From Apostichopus californicus (taxonomy: Eukaryota; Echinodermata; Holothuroidea; Aspidochirotida; Stichopodidae): a stretch of DNA of 22,981 nucleotides. The stretch spans positions 1 to 22,981 of the forward strand of contig JAIPMN010006520.1 of the NCBI GenBank assembly GCA_020650975.1, given 5' to 3'. Numbering within the stretch: position 1 is the first letter of the stretch; every line of letters starts with the position of its first letter. The notes below the pieces were generated by a model. It was not told the origin of the DNA and made no database searches. It was given only the letters and a program-made list of their open reading frames with translations. A program made the translations under genes and the position numbers. Of the stretch, positions 1 to 11,600 are shown in pieces.

Positions 1-755
1 CTGTACACAGCATTTCTACGATTCTGCAATAGTTTAAGGTTTGAATTGTTAGTTTTAAAAAGTGTTTATAGTCGAAGTGGAAAATGAATGGCATAATCTT
101 GATTGAAAAGGAAATGTGAGTGAGACCATTGGGACATAGATTTTGTTAGCCTGGGCTGGAAATTGTAATGTTAAGGCAAACGTGATAACAAATTGTGTTC
201 ACTAAGGTCAACATCATGGCAAGTGTATATATGCATGACTGTCATCAAATTGGACATCACATAGTAAAAACAACTTGCTTCTTATGTGAAGGGAGGTTAA
301 CAACAGAAATGTTGCCTATCTGTTTCAAGTCATGAATGTATCGTGAAAAGGCCTTTAAACTTATTATCGAAAGGAAATGGTTTGGCAAAATGTTATTAAT
401 GGTTTATCAAAAAGTGTGGTATCATGAAAAATGAAATTGTTGAAAAAGTGGAATTGTTGTGATAGGTCTGCATAAGTTGTGTGTGAATGTTACAGACACA
501 CACGCAAAAAAAAATGAAAAGAAAAAAAAAATGAAAAAATGAATATTGGTGCTTGTCTTGCCTAAGAGGTATGAATGGTCGAGCTCGTGTTTGGTATGGA
601 TATTCAAAATTAATTGGATATGGTATGAATTTTCAAATTAAGAGAAATATTATTTCAAGTGGACCGACAAGAATATTTGTTGTTTTGGAGACTTTAACTA
701 GTTTGTTAATTGGCAGGACGTTTTGTAAATCTCAAGCAGTTTGTTATGTCCAATG

Positions 756-776
756 TTCTTCTTCTTCTTCTTCTTC
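756..776 (+). repeat. (TTC)7 microsatellite
   Basis: Seven TTC triplets in a row end in TTCCTAG. The Ser-rich translation across it is an artefact of the repeat. Confidence 0.95.
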
Positions 777-856
777 CTAGGGTTTTGAACTTCCACAAAT
801 GACGTGAAATGTATAATTTACACCGAACTACCAAAATAGGCACATATTTTATGCAT

Positions 857-876
857 ACATATATATATATATATAT
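857..876 (+). repeat. (AT)n microsatellite
   Basis: An uninterrupted AT run lies in AT-rich sequence. Confidence 0.95.
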
Positions 877-2653
877 TTCATATATGTAACCATATATTAA
901 TGCACCATCTGTAAGTACCCTATAGACATTTTATGTTAACATATCCTCAAGAATTATTGGATATTTTAAGTTTTTTGTTTTTTCAAAATGTTAAAGAAAG
1001 TCTTTTGTAACTGTACTAATTTTTACTCCCGGCAGTACAGTAGTCTACAGAATAGCTTGACATTGGCGTACTAAAAGATTACTGGACTTGTGTTACTAAA
1101 TAATTTATCACTGTCTTGTCTGTTGTGTTTAGCCAACCAGAAGATGTTGGTAAAACATCAAGTAATTTTGTTGCTAGGCCATTTTACAAGTTTAAGTTGT
1201 AATTTGGACCAGTCAAGCAGTTCAAAGGTTACACATGATATGTTTTAATATTCTGAGTGGGTATTAGTCACAATTTTGGGATTAAGAGTGGATCAAGTTG
1301 TTTGGTTTCAGTGCTTAGGGTCTATCTTGATTGACTTTCCTTAAAGAAAATATCTAGGTACTGTTATATTGTATTGTTCACTTTTTACTATTAATAATTT
1401 TGGAAAGTACTGCATCAAGTTAAGAAGCAACGCCCTCGCCTACCGGATCGGTAGATACTTTTCAATACACAAAATGTGTGCTCTTCTTAACTTGCAATTT
1501 ATATTCCCCCAAAAATACAGGAAGTACAAAAGCAAATTTCTCTCGGCTGTATGGATTGTATTAGAAAATGGATTGAACTATTCCATTTTCGACTTATTAC
1601 TGTCCATGAGTTAGTACCACAACTTTGGTTCTTTGGCAAACGCAGAGCTAATTATTTAGTCCAAATCAGTTACTGCCAAGCCTCTGCTTAAAAGAGACAG
1701 CACTCTGTATTTTGAATAACACCTTCAAACCACAGTGCCTTGTGGATTTGCAGAATTTCTCTCATTTCTCTGTGAAAGAACCAAATATTGGGAAACGAGC
1801 AACTCACCTGTGATATTGTGATTGGAGGCAAGTATTGGTAGATGAAGACTAACTTGTGTCCTGTTCCTCCTTTTGCAAGGTGGGTGGGAGGGAGGGGGAT
1901 AGCTAGGGAGAGGTTTTTTTTTGGGGGGGGGGTGTGAATAGGACCCTCTAGACAATTGTTTGGAAGCTCAGGACGTAATCTTTATCGTTATATTCATCTA
2001 TTCCTAATCTTATTTTTCACATGATTTGAAATTTCAATGCAAGCATTTCTCGGTCTGTGTGCAAATTATGTTTATTTCTTTGATAATCAACCTTGAAATG
2101 TGATATGTTGGACAAACCGTCTTCTAATGTGCTAATGAGTTCCTCCTTGTAGATTGGGAGAGGAAGAGAGACAAGAGCGGAGAGTGTTACAAAAAAACAC
2201 AGTCATTCTGTCGATTATCAATGAGCACTTGTCGGAAATGATTTGCTCTTTTTTATCGTGACCTGTGTGTACATAGGTGTGCTGTGCATGAGATTTGCAT
2301 TGTATATGAATGATATTGTACACAAAAATCTATACCTTTATTCAATAGACAACTAATTTATTTTAAGAGTGTGTAAATTTGAATTAGATGCCAAGCTTGT
2401 GTTATGCTCGAAACCAAAATCAGTGTAAGATACATCTAAGAAATACTTAGTAAATTTAAGACGAATAAGTTTATCGATATTATTTAAGAGAAATGACATG
2501 TTGCAGTATTAACATGCTGCATACATGTGTGCGTGCGTGCGTAACTTAAAATTATTCCTACTTGGTCATGCAATTTTCACCTCTATTTTATTTATTTGTG
2601 TTTTTATCATTATAATGTTGATCAGGTTTCAGCAATGAGTTGGAAATCTACTA

Positions 2654-2670
2654 TGTGTGTGTGTGTGTGT
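2654..2670 (+). repeat. (TG)n microsatellite
   Basis: A short uninterrupted TG run follows CTA. Confidence 0.95.
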
Positions 2671-3096
2671 TGATTTGCTTGGTACTGGAGAAGGACACTA
2701 CTGGGGTGACAAGTTAAGCTAAAAGATGACCACTGTTACTAAGCTTGTTGCAAATTTGGGGCAAAACCATTTCTGAAGAATCTGATTGCGTAGAGTTGAT
2801 AACTATTGTAACATAAAATGCAAAAATCTTTTGCTTTCAGGGACATTTACCAGTCATGTCAATATTCAGTTATGAAGTTTGATCCTTGCGATTCCAAACA
2901 AGTTTTCATGTCTAAGTTAATTCTTTTCAATACTATCTGAAGTTCAGAACCTGTACTTGTTGTCAATATCTGCATGACAACTTTCAGTTGTTAAAAGTGG
3001 AAAATATTAGAATTTTGTCTGTCTTAGTAGGAACTACCTTGGTTACATAAGAAAGTAGGATGTGGTTGAAATGTTATACTTGGTTAGCATTTGATT

Positions 3097-3195
3097 TGGA
3101 GGAGGAGGAGGGGGGGGGAGGGGGGATGAGATGGCTGGCTTATGGAAGAGTTAGAATGAGGGAAGTGGCTTGAGGGAGAGAGAGAAGGGGTGGGG
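3097..3195 (+). repeat. Purine-rich (GGA/G) tract
   Basis: GGAGGAGGAG followed by poly-G, GATGAG and GAGAGAGAGA-type stretches form an almost all-purine strand of nearly 100 bp. Minus-strand open frames here are the Ser/Pro-rich shadow of this tract. Confidence 0.85.
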
Positions 3196-3787
3196 GAATA
3201 ATTACTTTCAATGTCAGTACTTTCAAATATTTTTTTCTTTACCTCAGTCGACAGGTGCTGTAACATTTGAGACAACTAAAATGCTGACATTTTGGAAGTG
3301 ATGTTCTTTTTGCAGCTGCAGGAATTGTCTGATAATCTTTGGAAGTTAAAGGGAAACAATGAACTTACCTAGAAAAAATACCTCCCCCCCAAAAAAAAGG
3401 AAATTCTCTTACATAGATGTATCATTCACAGAATGTTCAAGTAGGACATTTTCCAACTGGAATAAAATGTAATCCGAACATTAATTTGGATAGAATATAA
3501 AAGAGAAATCCATATTTTGAGTTACCCCCATGGAAATTTTGAGAGAGTTTTAAAATTGAAATTTTCAGATGTTATCTTATAGGACTACATCAATCTCTGA
3601 AGAAGATGGTTCTTATTTGAAAGAACACCAAAAAATATTAAATTGTTATTACAATTTGTTTTCAAGTTTTGTTATTTAGGAATAATGAATAATCAGTTGA
3701 CAGCTCCCAAGTTGGTGATAGATTTGGCTGTACTTTCTTGTCCCCTTCAAATCACTTATACTGTGACAGTACAAGTTGTTCATGAGT

Positions 3788-3946
3788 ATCTTGTTTCTAT
3801 CAGGGAAAGATGAAAAACTTCTCGTAATCTCACTGCAAATTTGCTCTGAAGCGTAACATGAAAGCACATCTTGTTTCTATCAGGGAAAGATGAAAAACTT
3901 CTCGTAATTCAACTGCAATTTGTTCTGAAGCGTAACATGAACGCAC
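3788..3946 (+). repeat. 80-bp tandem duplication
   Basis: ATCTTGTTTCTATCAGGGAA begins at 3788 and again at 3868. The two units (80 and 79 bp) differ by a few substitutions and one 1-bp deletion, and both end in GCGTAACATGAA(A/C)GCAC. There is no coding signal. Confidence 0.9.
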
Positions 3947-5086
3947 ATCAATGACAGTTTCAGCATTTTATATCTAGCTCGTGTAGCTGCTAGAGTGACG
4001 TTACTACTCAGTGGCGTACAACTTATCACTTAACAATCTTTAATCCACCATGCTGTCAAGAACTACAATTGTTAGGGTAGCGTTTATACAGATATGCTGT
4101 TTTCTAGGTATAAGTTCATTGTGATCCTCTTAAGTTAAAGGTCATCAGTATTGCCCCCCCCCCTCCCCACCCCCCCCAAATAAAAATATAGCTAGAAAGT
4201 CTGATAATGGTCTCTCATGCTGAAATTTCAACAAGTACTGTTACGCTACCTTAAAAACTTAGTTATCCACACCTAAAGGCAAAACATTGGTCTATTTTAA
4301 TAATTCTCAATGGCTGGTATTAATTTGATGGATCATAGCCCCAAGGAAAATACTGTTGAGAAACGTCTAACAATTTTTAAAATGTGCTAAAATTTTGGGC
4401 TAGTACTGATGATTTCATAATTATAGAACAGGTTCAAAATGTAATTCAGTATTTGCCCTTTAATACACCAAAAGACAGAACTTTGATATTAATTTTAACA
4501 GTTACTGAACTCAAAACAGCATTAGCAACATTTACCAGTCTAATTTTAATCCACCTCCAATGTCTGGGAATAATATTCAAGGTTAAAAGGAAAGGTCTCT
4601 CAGAAAAGGAAGGGGGGGGGGAGTTAGAATGCTTTATTTTGGGGGCAATACAGATTACTTGTATCCAAGATTTTAAGGCAACTATTATTGGTTGAAATGT
4701 TAGGCCGTGCAATTTTACAAATTTATTTTTATAAGTGTTAATTAATGCCTTACAGTATTGCTCGTGATGTGCGATCTTATCATCATCACAAGGCATTACA
4801 TTCATTTACTTTTCTTTTGAAATATGTATGATTGAACTATATATTATCCAAAATTCTGCTCTTTTTGTTTACCTTTAAGTAAACATAACTTTGTTTATAA
4901 TTTTCTCTCAAAGTGTTACATTGTCTCTTATAATCAAAACTGAGTTTATTTGGTAGGTATACCCAAAAAAACAATTAATAGAAAAGAAGAAAGAATAGTT
5001 CCCTGGACTGCTCAAAGAGGTGCCTTTGATTGCCCTCATTGTAGGAAGCAAAGAGTCCTAACTAATAAAAAGAATCTAATTGTTAA
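3947..5086. other. Non-coding sequence with C/G tracts
   Basis: Holds a C-rich tract (4154-4177) and a G9 run (about 4612-4621). Overlapping open frames of about 100 codons on opposite strands (4384-4695 and 4446-4805) show no domain and pass through the G tract, so I do not call a gene. Confidence 0.5.
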
Positions 5087-5090
5087 TTAA

Positions 5091-5450
5091 AGGCATTGAA
5101 GACTCGCCCCAAACCGCGTGCGGCCATCTGAAAAAGTTAACTTTCTGTTGCTTGCAAGTGACGTTTTGTTCGTGCCGCTACAAAATGCAGTCAGTAATGA
5201 GACGTGATACCTTGTTATCTTTAGCTGGACCTGAGATGTCCATCGCTGTATCATTTATACACTGTGCTGTGGGTATTGACCGCAGCTGTATGTACTGACT
5301 GTACACTAGAGTCTAATTACCGACGGTAGCAAGCTGTGTGTGTATTTTCTGGGATCGATGGTGGTGTCTAACACTTCTGTTACACCTCATTCGAAAATAG
5401 GTCAGATTACCGGCATTAGACGTTTCTTTTTGCGCGAGTCTTCGCACCCT
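5091..5450 (+). mobile_element. TTAA-flanked MITE, copy A (360 bp)
   Basis: The element begins AGGCATTGAAGACTCGCCCC and ends GCGCGAGTCTTCGCACCCT. The reverse complement of the end shares AGG and then GAAGACTCGC with the start, giving imperfect terminal inverted repeats of about 17 bp. TTAA flanks it on both sides (5087-5090 and 5451-5454), as a target duplication. TTAA targets are typical of piggyBac and Kolobok transposons; the AGGC/AGGG termini lean towards Kolobok-like (RRGG ends), but this is not decisive. Short open frames inside show no transposase. The paired copy at 12467-12821 confirms both ends. Confidence 0.85.
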
Positions 5451-5454
5451 TTAA

Positions 5455-7379
5455 GTTTTAATGTGGACGCTTATTATCCATACAAAAAAAAAACTTGTTC
5501 CCTTGTAACTGATTTAAGTATGGGAGAGTATTTAGACAGAAGCAAGCCAAGGAGATGAAAAGGGCTAAAGGGTTATCTAGGTTTGGTCCAACCGTAATGC
5601 ACAGGATTAAAACGTGATATTCGTCTCCGTTATTTTATGTTTCACAAAAACAGAGTGACTAAATGGATGTTTCATATTCGTTTAAAATATGATTTATCAA
5701 TGCAAAAACAGCACAATATAAACACTGAAATAGATCTGTTTCTATTCCGTCTGCTCGCAATATGGTTTGATAACCTTCCATGAAGGATGCTGTGCTTGAA
5801 AGCCACCATGTAGGATTTTAAGTCACAACAATTTAGTACCACTAACAATTGTTAAATATCTACCATAGGGTTTCTTTGTCTTTGAAACTTGTTTATAACA
5901 ATTAGAACTGCAAAGTTTCAATGTATATTCATTGGTAAAATGGCAGAATGGATAGAATTATGGGAAATTATTTGGGAAAAGTGATTTGTGAAAAATAAGG
6001 ATTGATATCTCTGGTTATTTATGCAAATTTTTCTGAAACAGATGTTAACAATAGTATCACTCCATGTTCAGAGTTTGAGAACCCTCTTTAATTCACCCCT
6101 TTTCCGGTAATCTTCTTTTTTTTTGCCCTGTGTGAAGAACATTTTAGTGGGGGGATAATTCTGAAGCATTTAGTGATGCATATGGAAACAGTGTCCATAA
6201 ATTTATTTCATATTTTGATAAATTGTAACATAGTAATCATCATTAGATATCATACCTGTTCATAAACTTTTATGTATTAACAAGCTCTCATGGATTTGTA
6301 AGGCCTTGGAAGCGTTTATGTTACTTAGTTAAAGCTATGCATGAGATTATGATACTGCCTGTATCACAAATTGAGAGTGTGATTATTCAATACACATTGA
6401 TAATATAACAAATATTTACTGTCCTGGAATCATGGATTTATATTTTGTTTGACTCATTTCCCAATATCTTGAATCTTCCCACTTAAGTCATTTGTCTATC
6501 TGTTGAGGAACTGTTTCCCTCTGACAAACGTTGGTCGTTCCTTCAGATGTTGAAACTTTGCCATCAACGTATATGTTGAGTATGTGTCCATGCTCAATAA
6601 CCTCCAACAAATCCATTTCTTTGTATCAGCAAGTTAATTTAGTTCATTTATTATTTTCTTGTTGTGGCTTGCACCACCCTTCTTGACATAGAACCTTTGA
6701 AATTTATTCACAGAAGTTACTCTAAACAGCCTGTACCAAGTTCAGTAAAAGTGTAATATTGCCAATTCTTCAACTGTCAAATATAGTTTAGAAAATAATT
6801 CAATATAAATCTTGGCATAAGAAATTTGAGTCACTCCATCACCAGTAGCAGCACCAAGAAGAGGGAACATGGGGTTTTGCATGCCCCACCCCAGTATCCC
6901 CCAACCCCCCCCCCCCCCCCGTAAAGTCCTGTTACTTTGTCTGTGAAATGCACTTGACATAGGTGCATTTTGCGCTTCCAAGATGTTTCCCTCAGAAACT
7001 GTTTAGCTTGCATCCATTCCCCCCCCCCAGACCCCCCACTCTGGAAATTCTGGTGCAACCACTGCCCATCACCTGACCTAATCTATGCAAACTTTTCTGC
7101 CACTGTAAAGCAAAGATTGATTACCAACTGACAGGTTACTATTTAAGTATTCAACTAATAAGGCTTTTGTTTTATGGATGCTGAGCCTCCCACTCCCCTT
7201 TAATATGCAAGATATATCTTGTACAAATATCGACATCCAGGGAACAATTCCTTCTCTTGAAAGACAGCGGTTGATCACTTTGAAATAAACCTTCCTTCCC
7301 ATTTACCTGCCTGCTTCCTCCTGCTGTGAGAGTCATCACAATAGTTTAGTAATGTTGTAGCAATGACGTATGAATTACT
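5455..7379. other. Non-coding sequence downstream of MITE copy A
   Basis: AT-rich, with the two poly-C tracts near 6905-7036. No gene or complete element was recognised. Confidence 0.55.
6905..7036. repeat. Two poly-C tracts
   Basis: A run of 16 C (6905-6920) and a second C-rich stretch (7019-7036) lie 100 bp apart. Gly-rich minus-strand frames across them are artefacts. Confidence 0.85.
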
Positions 7380-7712
7380 TTGAATTCTCTCATGAATGAT
7401 TTCAGTCTGTTCTTGTTACTTCAAGCCTCTGAAGAGTCCCCTATCCTGTCAATAATTATGTGCATAGATCACATCAGCAAACTGAAACGTCTTGATGAAA
7501 CACATGAAATTGTAAAACAATCTGACAAAACTGAAAAAAAGTTATTCAGCTCGGAATATGGTGATGTTAAATTGCATAACATCACTTTTGCTTACAAAAG
7601 AGTGGATGAGTTCACAGTATATCAATATGCTGGGGCAGCAGTAACAAATGAAACACAGTTTTTACTGTTTCTCTTAAATTTATATATGTTTATCTATAAG
7701 TTAATAATATGA
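7380..7712 (+). CDS. Unidentified open frame or possible exon
   Basis: About 110 codons are open without low complexity. A mixed acidic/basic central part (for example DETHEIVKQSDKTEKKLFSS and DVKLHNITFAYKRVDEF) has a more protein-like composition than other frames nearby. A TTGTTACTTCAAG acceptor-like sequence lies near 7410-7424, and a GTAACA donor-like site follows GGGGCA near 7640. I recognise no family. It could be an exon of an unknown gene, a decayed transposon or retro-gene piece, or a chance frame. Confidence 0.2.
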   Translation: MNSLMNDFSLFLLLQASEESPILSIIMCIDHISKLKRLDETHEIVKQSDKTEKKLFSSEYGDVKLHNITFAYKRVDEFTVYQYAGAAVTNETQFLLFLLNLYMFIYKLII

Positions 7713-8184
7713 CATGACATCTTTAAGTTTCCAGTTAAAAGTTAATGTCAAAAATTTTGAGACTAACAAATTTGAAATTTTTGGCAAACACCATATATTT
7801 ACTTAATCGTATGTAGAACTAGGATGTCTTCTGCACATTAAAATAGGGACAGAAAACCAGCTTTTACCAAAGAAAATTTTGCTGAAATGTAGTTCACAAT
7901 ACATTTCACACTAGTTCACTTCAAATAGATGTTAAGTTTAAGTATGATATCATTTAATTTCAACTTGTAACATTTTGTAATACTGAAATACTGCTCGCAT
8001 AAAGTTGCCACTGTAGTACTGATAACAAAAGAAGCGTGTGTGGAAAAAAAATGGTTCGAACTTAAATCATCAAACACTTCGATATGACATATTTTTATAC
8101 TCTCTATGCATTTCCTGATGTAAACTGTACACTTTTGGGTTTGTCTCGATGTTAAAAAGACATCAAAAACTTTTCGTTTGGACA
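7713..8184. other. 3' flank of the FTCDNL1-like gene
   Basis: Presumed 3' untranslated region and downstream DNA. The 99-codon minus-strand frame at 7916-8215 overlaps the end of the CDS in another phase and has no recognisable domain. Confidence 0.5.
7953..7958 (-). promoter_or_regulatory. Possible polyadenylation signal (ATTAAA) of the FTCDNL1-like gene
   Basis: TTTAAT on the plus strand reads ATTAAA on the minus strand, about 230 bp after the stop codon. It is the most plausible signal variant I found close to the stop. The motif is short and could be chance. Confidence 0.25.
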
Positions 8185-8657
8185 TCACATTAGTTCCACA
8201 ATCTGAGTTCTCCACCTTTCACTGTTTCCTTCCCTTAAGTTTTTTATAGCTAATTCATACGCTTTGTCAGGTGTAAATCCCACCAGAGCAGTTCCAACTA
8301 ATTCAATACCCTCATTTCTCGCTAATACTGCAACCCTTTGCTCGATTGTCTGGGGTGATGAGTAAATCCATTCATTCCTGATGGCTTCTATGTTTTCCAT
8401 CGTCTCACGTCCTATTTGTTCTGTAGTTAGTCTAGGATTAGTGACTGATTTTTCAGTTTCTTCTGTTGTCGTTTGATAACTCTCAACGTTACATGCTACT
8501 TCGATGTTTCCCCTGTGAGGGAAAGCCATGGCTTGAACACCTTTTAATCCACCAGGACTGGTTCCTCGGATGGCCTTAGCGATGCGACGACCCACGGCAA
8601 GGTCCTGAGTTTTGATTGTCACATTACAGTTCATGACATAGTACGATGCACCAATGC
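8185..8657 (-). CDS. FTCDNL1: FTCDNL1-like terminal coding exon 4
   Basis: This exon follows a CATAAATAG acceptor and encodes residues 189-345, ending in VELM and TGA (8187-8185). It holds the C-terminal formiminotransferase subdomain. GIGASYYVMNCNVTI corresponds to the ...GARKFLIAFNINL strand of FTCD. GGLKGVQAMAFPHRGNIEVA corresponds to the LKKVQGIGWYL region. VAVLARNEGIELVGTALVGF and TPDKAYELA correspond to the final helix and strand. Between them lies a polar, Thr/Glu-rich insertion (about residues 242-275) not seen in FTCD from memory. Confidence 0.9.
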
Positions 8658-11600
8658 CTATTTATGACATGAAATGAAAAACAAAATGGTTGAAATAATG
8701 AACCAAGTCATTTGATTCTCATATTTTAGTACAGGTGATATTTTGGGCATTTGAATTTGTTTCTAACCAAACACTTATGATAATAATTAGGTTCCTAGGT
8801 ACATAAACTGCTATAAATCTTTGCTGCTAGGTAGCAGTTTCTACATTCTGTTCCAATACCAGGACGAACTGTTTAACAATTTTTTTTCACCTAGCCGCTA
8901 CCAATCGAAGGCTATATTGTTCCAGATTTTTGGGTTTCCAATTATGGGCAAATTATTTGATCACCTTCACTGATAAAGAAACAGTCAACTATCAAGGCCG
9001 GTAAATTACAAACTAAAACACAGGAATGCGTATTTTAGTTTAGAAGAAACAGCAATACATAAAACACAAAGGATAAGTGTCAAGAACATGTATGAAAATA
9101 TCAATATATTGTTGACTTATATTATAATTAACCTACCAGTAATTCCAAATCTTTTACATTTTGAACCCAAATCAGAAGTGACCGACTCGTAGTCAATGCT
9201 TGAATTACCCTGGAACCACCCTATCTCTTTTCTCCTATGGACCAATGACTTCCTTTCCTCGTCCGCGCTTCCAAAGAGAAAGCAAGAAAATCCGTCAATT
9301 TTATCAACCAATTGACAAGCGATATCTACAAATAAAACAAAGAGAAGCGTTTATAATTATGATCAAAATTAACGTACAATATTTATGTAGTACGATATAT
9401 GATTTAATAGGGATAATTTCGTTAACAAGGGCTCCCGTGGCAAATTGTGAAAGGTAGGCCTGTCTATATAAACCCTGTGTGTCAAATCAATTTCGAATAT
9501 GGCAGCTCCCTGGTGATATTACATTTTATTAAAAAAGTAAGAAATATGACAAATGTGTCAGGAGTCACTAACATTATAAATTAACTTCACTAGACAGTAG
9601 CTGACACCTTCAAAAATTAATTTTCTGGACCATCCTTTGTACTGTATTCTATTCTTCAGCAATATCTTGCTTCAAATGGGTTACATTTTTTGGGGTTTTC
9701 TCGAATATTTGAAACTTGTACAGCCAAGCTGATGTAGGGCACTGCTGTGAGATTTATGGTGTGTGATGAATATTCATAAAACACACAATAGGCTACTGTA
9801 CTTTAATCTGCAGCATTGTCAGATGCTACAATAACATTTTTACGTAAAATACATTATAAAGCCTGTCATAATTTACAATGCCGCATCATGCATTTGGTGC
9901 TCATGTAGAACTACCAATGTTGACAAGTTGTGCAGAAAACTTAGGGTACCATTTTTATTATCATTAAATTTAAGTTGCATTTTCTTGGAACTATAATATT
10001 GCAATTCCCTTTAAGAGGTAAGACAATAGTTCATACAACATCAACATTGTATTTTCACTCATTGTTTTTTAATGTTATTACCATTTGCTATGTTCCCACA
10101 TTTCTCAAGAGAAACAGCGGTGGAGAGTGGGTGTATCGGTATTAGGTCTACTGCCCCCAATCTTGGGTGAATTCCATTGTGCTTAGTCATGTCAATCTGA
10201 TGAGCAGCCAGAGTACTGGCTGCTACAACACTTTTCGCCAAGTAATCCACATGTGCAGCAATAGTAATGACCGATCTGTTGTAGTCGTAGTCTGTGAAAA
10301 TGTTCAGAACAGTTGTAGGAACAGCAAGACCATCTGATGTCTCTGTAATGACAAAAATAATCCAAATTATAGTTTAAGGCTTTCACGGTTTGTAAGGCTA
10401 TCTCAAAACTCTCCCAAATTTATGTGCTAATATCTCCTGGAAAAATTTGATTTATTCAGTAATTTTTCTTTTAAATTGTGATCAGAAATGGACCACAAAC
10501 ATGTCCTACCTGGGTTGTAGCATGGTGAAAATCGTTTCTGTTTTGGGGAAATAAAGTTTTAATGTAAATTGCTTCGACAAGTTGTTCTACAGCTCTAATG
10601 CAGGCCATTCCAGTTATATATATTATTGCAGAGGTGATATGTTCAACTCAAAAATGATCCTATAGTTATATTTATGCAACTATCCTGTTTAAGATTTTGC
10701 AAATCAGCCCAATTTTCTCCAGATTTTGTGATGGAGGAGACATGACAAGATGACATAGGCTGCTAGTCAAAGCTTGTGCGAACCCACACAGGTTATATAT
10801 TTCACAATAAATAAGTACAATTTCACTCATTTAGAAGTCACGGCTATCTGGAAAATGATCATATTATTTATTGAATATAATTGTACATGTTTGCATGTAT
10901 GTGTACATGTACTCTCATTTTATGGAGTTAATACATCACACAGCAACTCAAGGCAAGTATTAAAAGGTGTGTAAGCTATAGCCTATAGGATTTTTTTTAA
11001 ATATCAAACATGGTTATTTTTTCTTCAAATTGTTAAATGCCGGGCAAACATCATCTGTACGAAAGGCCATGGTGAGTGTAGAACTGTGCACTAATTACCA
11101 GACTGTCTAGCCTAAACCCCGACATCTGGACCCCTACTCACTGGCGTGGCCTAACATCGTCCCCACTCCAGAATCACGTACAGCCTAAGCATAGGGTAGG
11201 CCTACTGCCGGTACTTGGGATTGCGTGGGTATACTAGCTATAGTCCTTGTCCCTATATGTTAAGTGATAAGTAAGGCATTTCTAGTTTGCGAAGGAATTA
11301 ATTAATACTTTGGTACTAATTTAGAATCCGTACCATTCCTAACCCCTAACCCTATTCCCTACTTCCTAACCCTAATTCCTAACCCCTAACCCTACTTCCT
11401 AACCCTACTTCCTAACCCCTATTCCCTACTTCCTAACCCTAATTCCTAGCCCCTAGTAAGCTTTCCCATTCCTATGGTACGGATTCTAAGGTTAGGCCAA
11501 TACTTTATATTTAAATGCATTGCAAACATTTTTTACAACATACATTGGTATACTTTTGTGGCCTCAGGCATTGTGTTTGCGTGACAGGGACGTTGCTGCA

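Larger units (their letters stand above)
1..3787. other. Non-coding, AT-rich sequence
   Basis: Apart from the microsatellites and the purine tract listed separately I see no gene, RNA or mobile element. Open frames here are short, low in complexity or composed of repeat translation, and none resembles a known family. Confidence 0.6.

Noticed and set aside
4384-4805. Two overlapping open frames of more than 100 codons on opposite strands
   Set aside because: Neither shows a domain or splice context, both pass through a poly-G tract, and the residue composition follows AT-rich background.
6742-7058. Gly-rich minus-strand frames
   Set aside because: They are translations of poly-C tracts.
8053-8064. 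GGTTCGAACTT as a tRNA B box
   Set aside because: The consensus lacks its closing CC and no A box or cloverleaf stems are found upstream.
7916-8215. 99-codon minus-strand frame just after the FTCDNL1-like stop
   Set aside because: It overlaps the last CDS codons in a different phase and lies in the presumed 3' UTR; no family similarity.
11337-11473. True interstitial telomere or chromosome end
   Set aside because: The CCCTAA-like units are irregular and enclosed by perfect inverted repeats, which fits a small element better.
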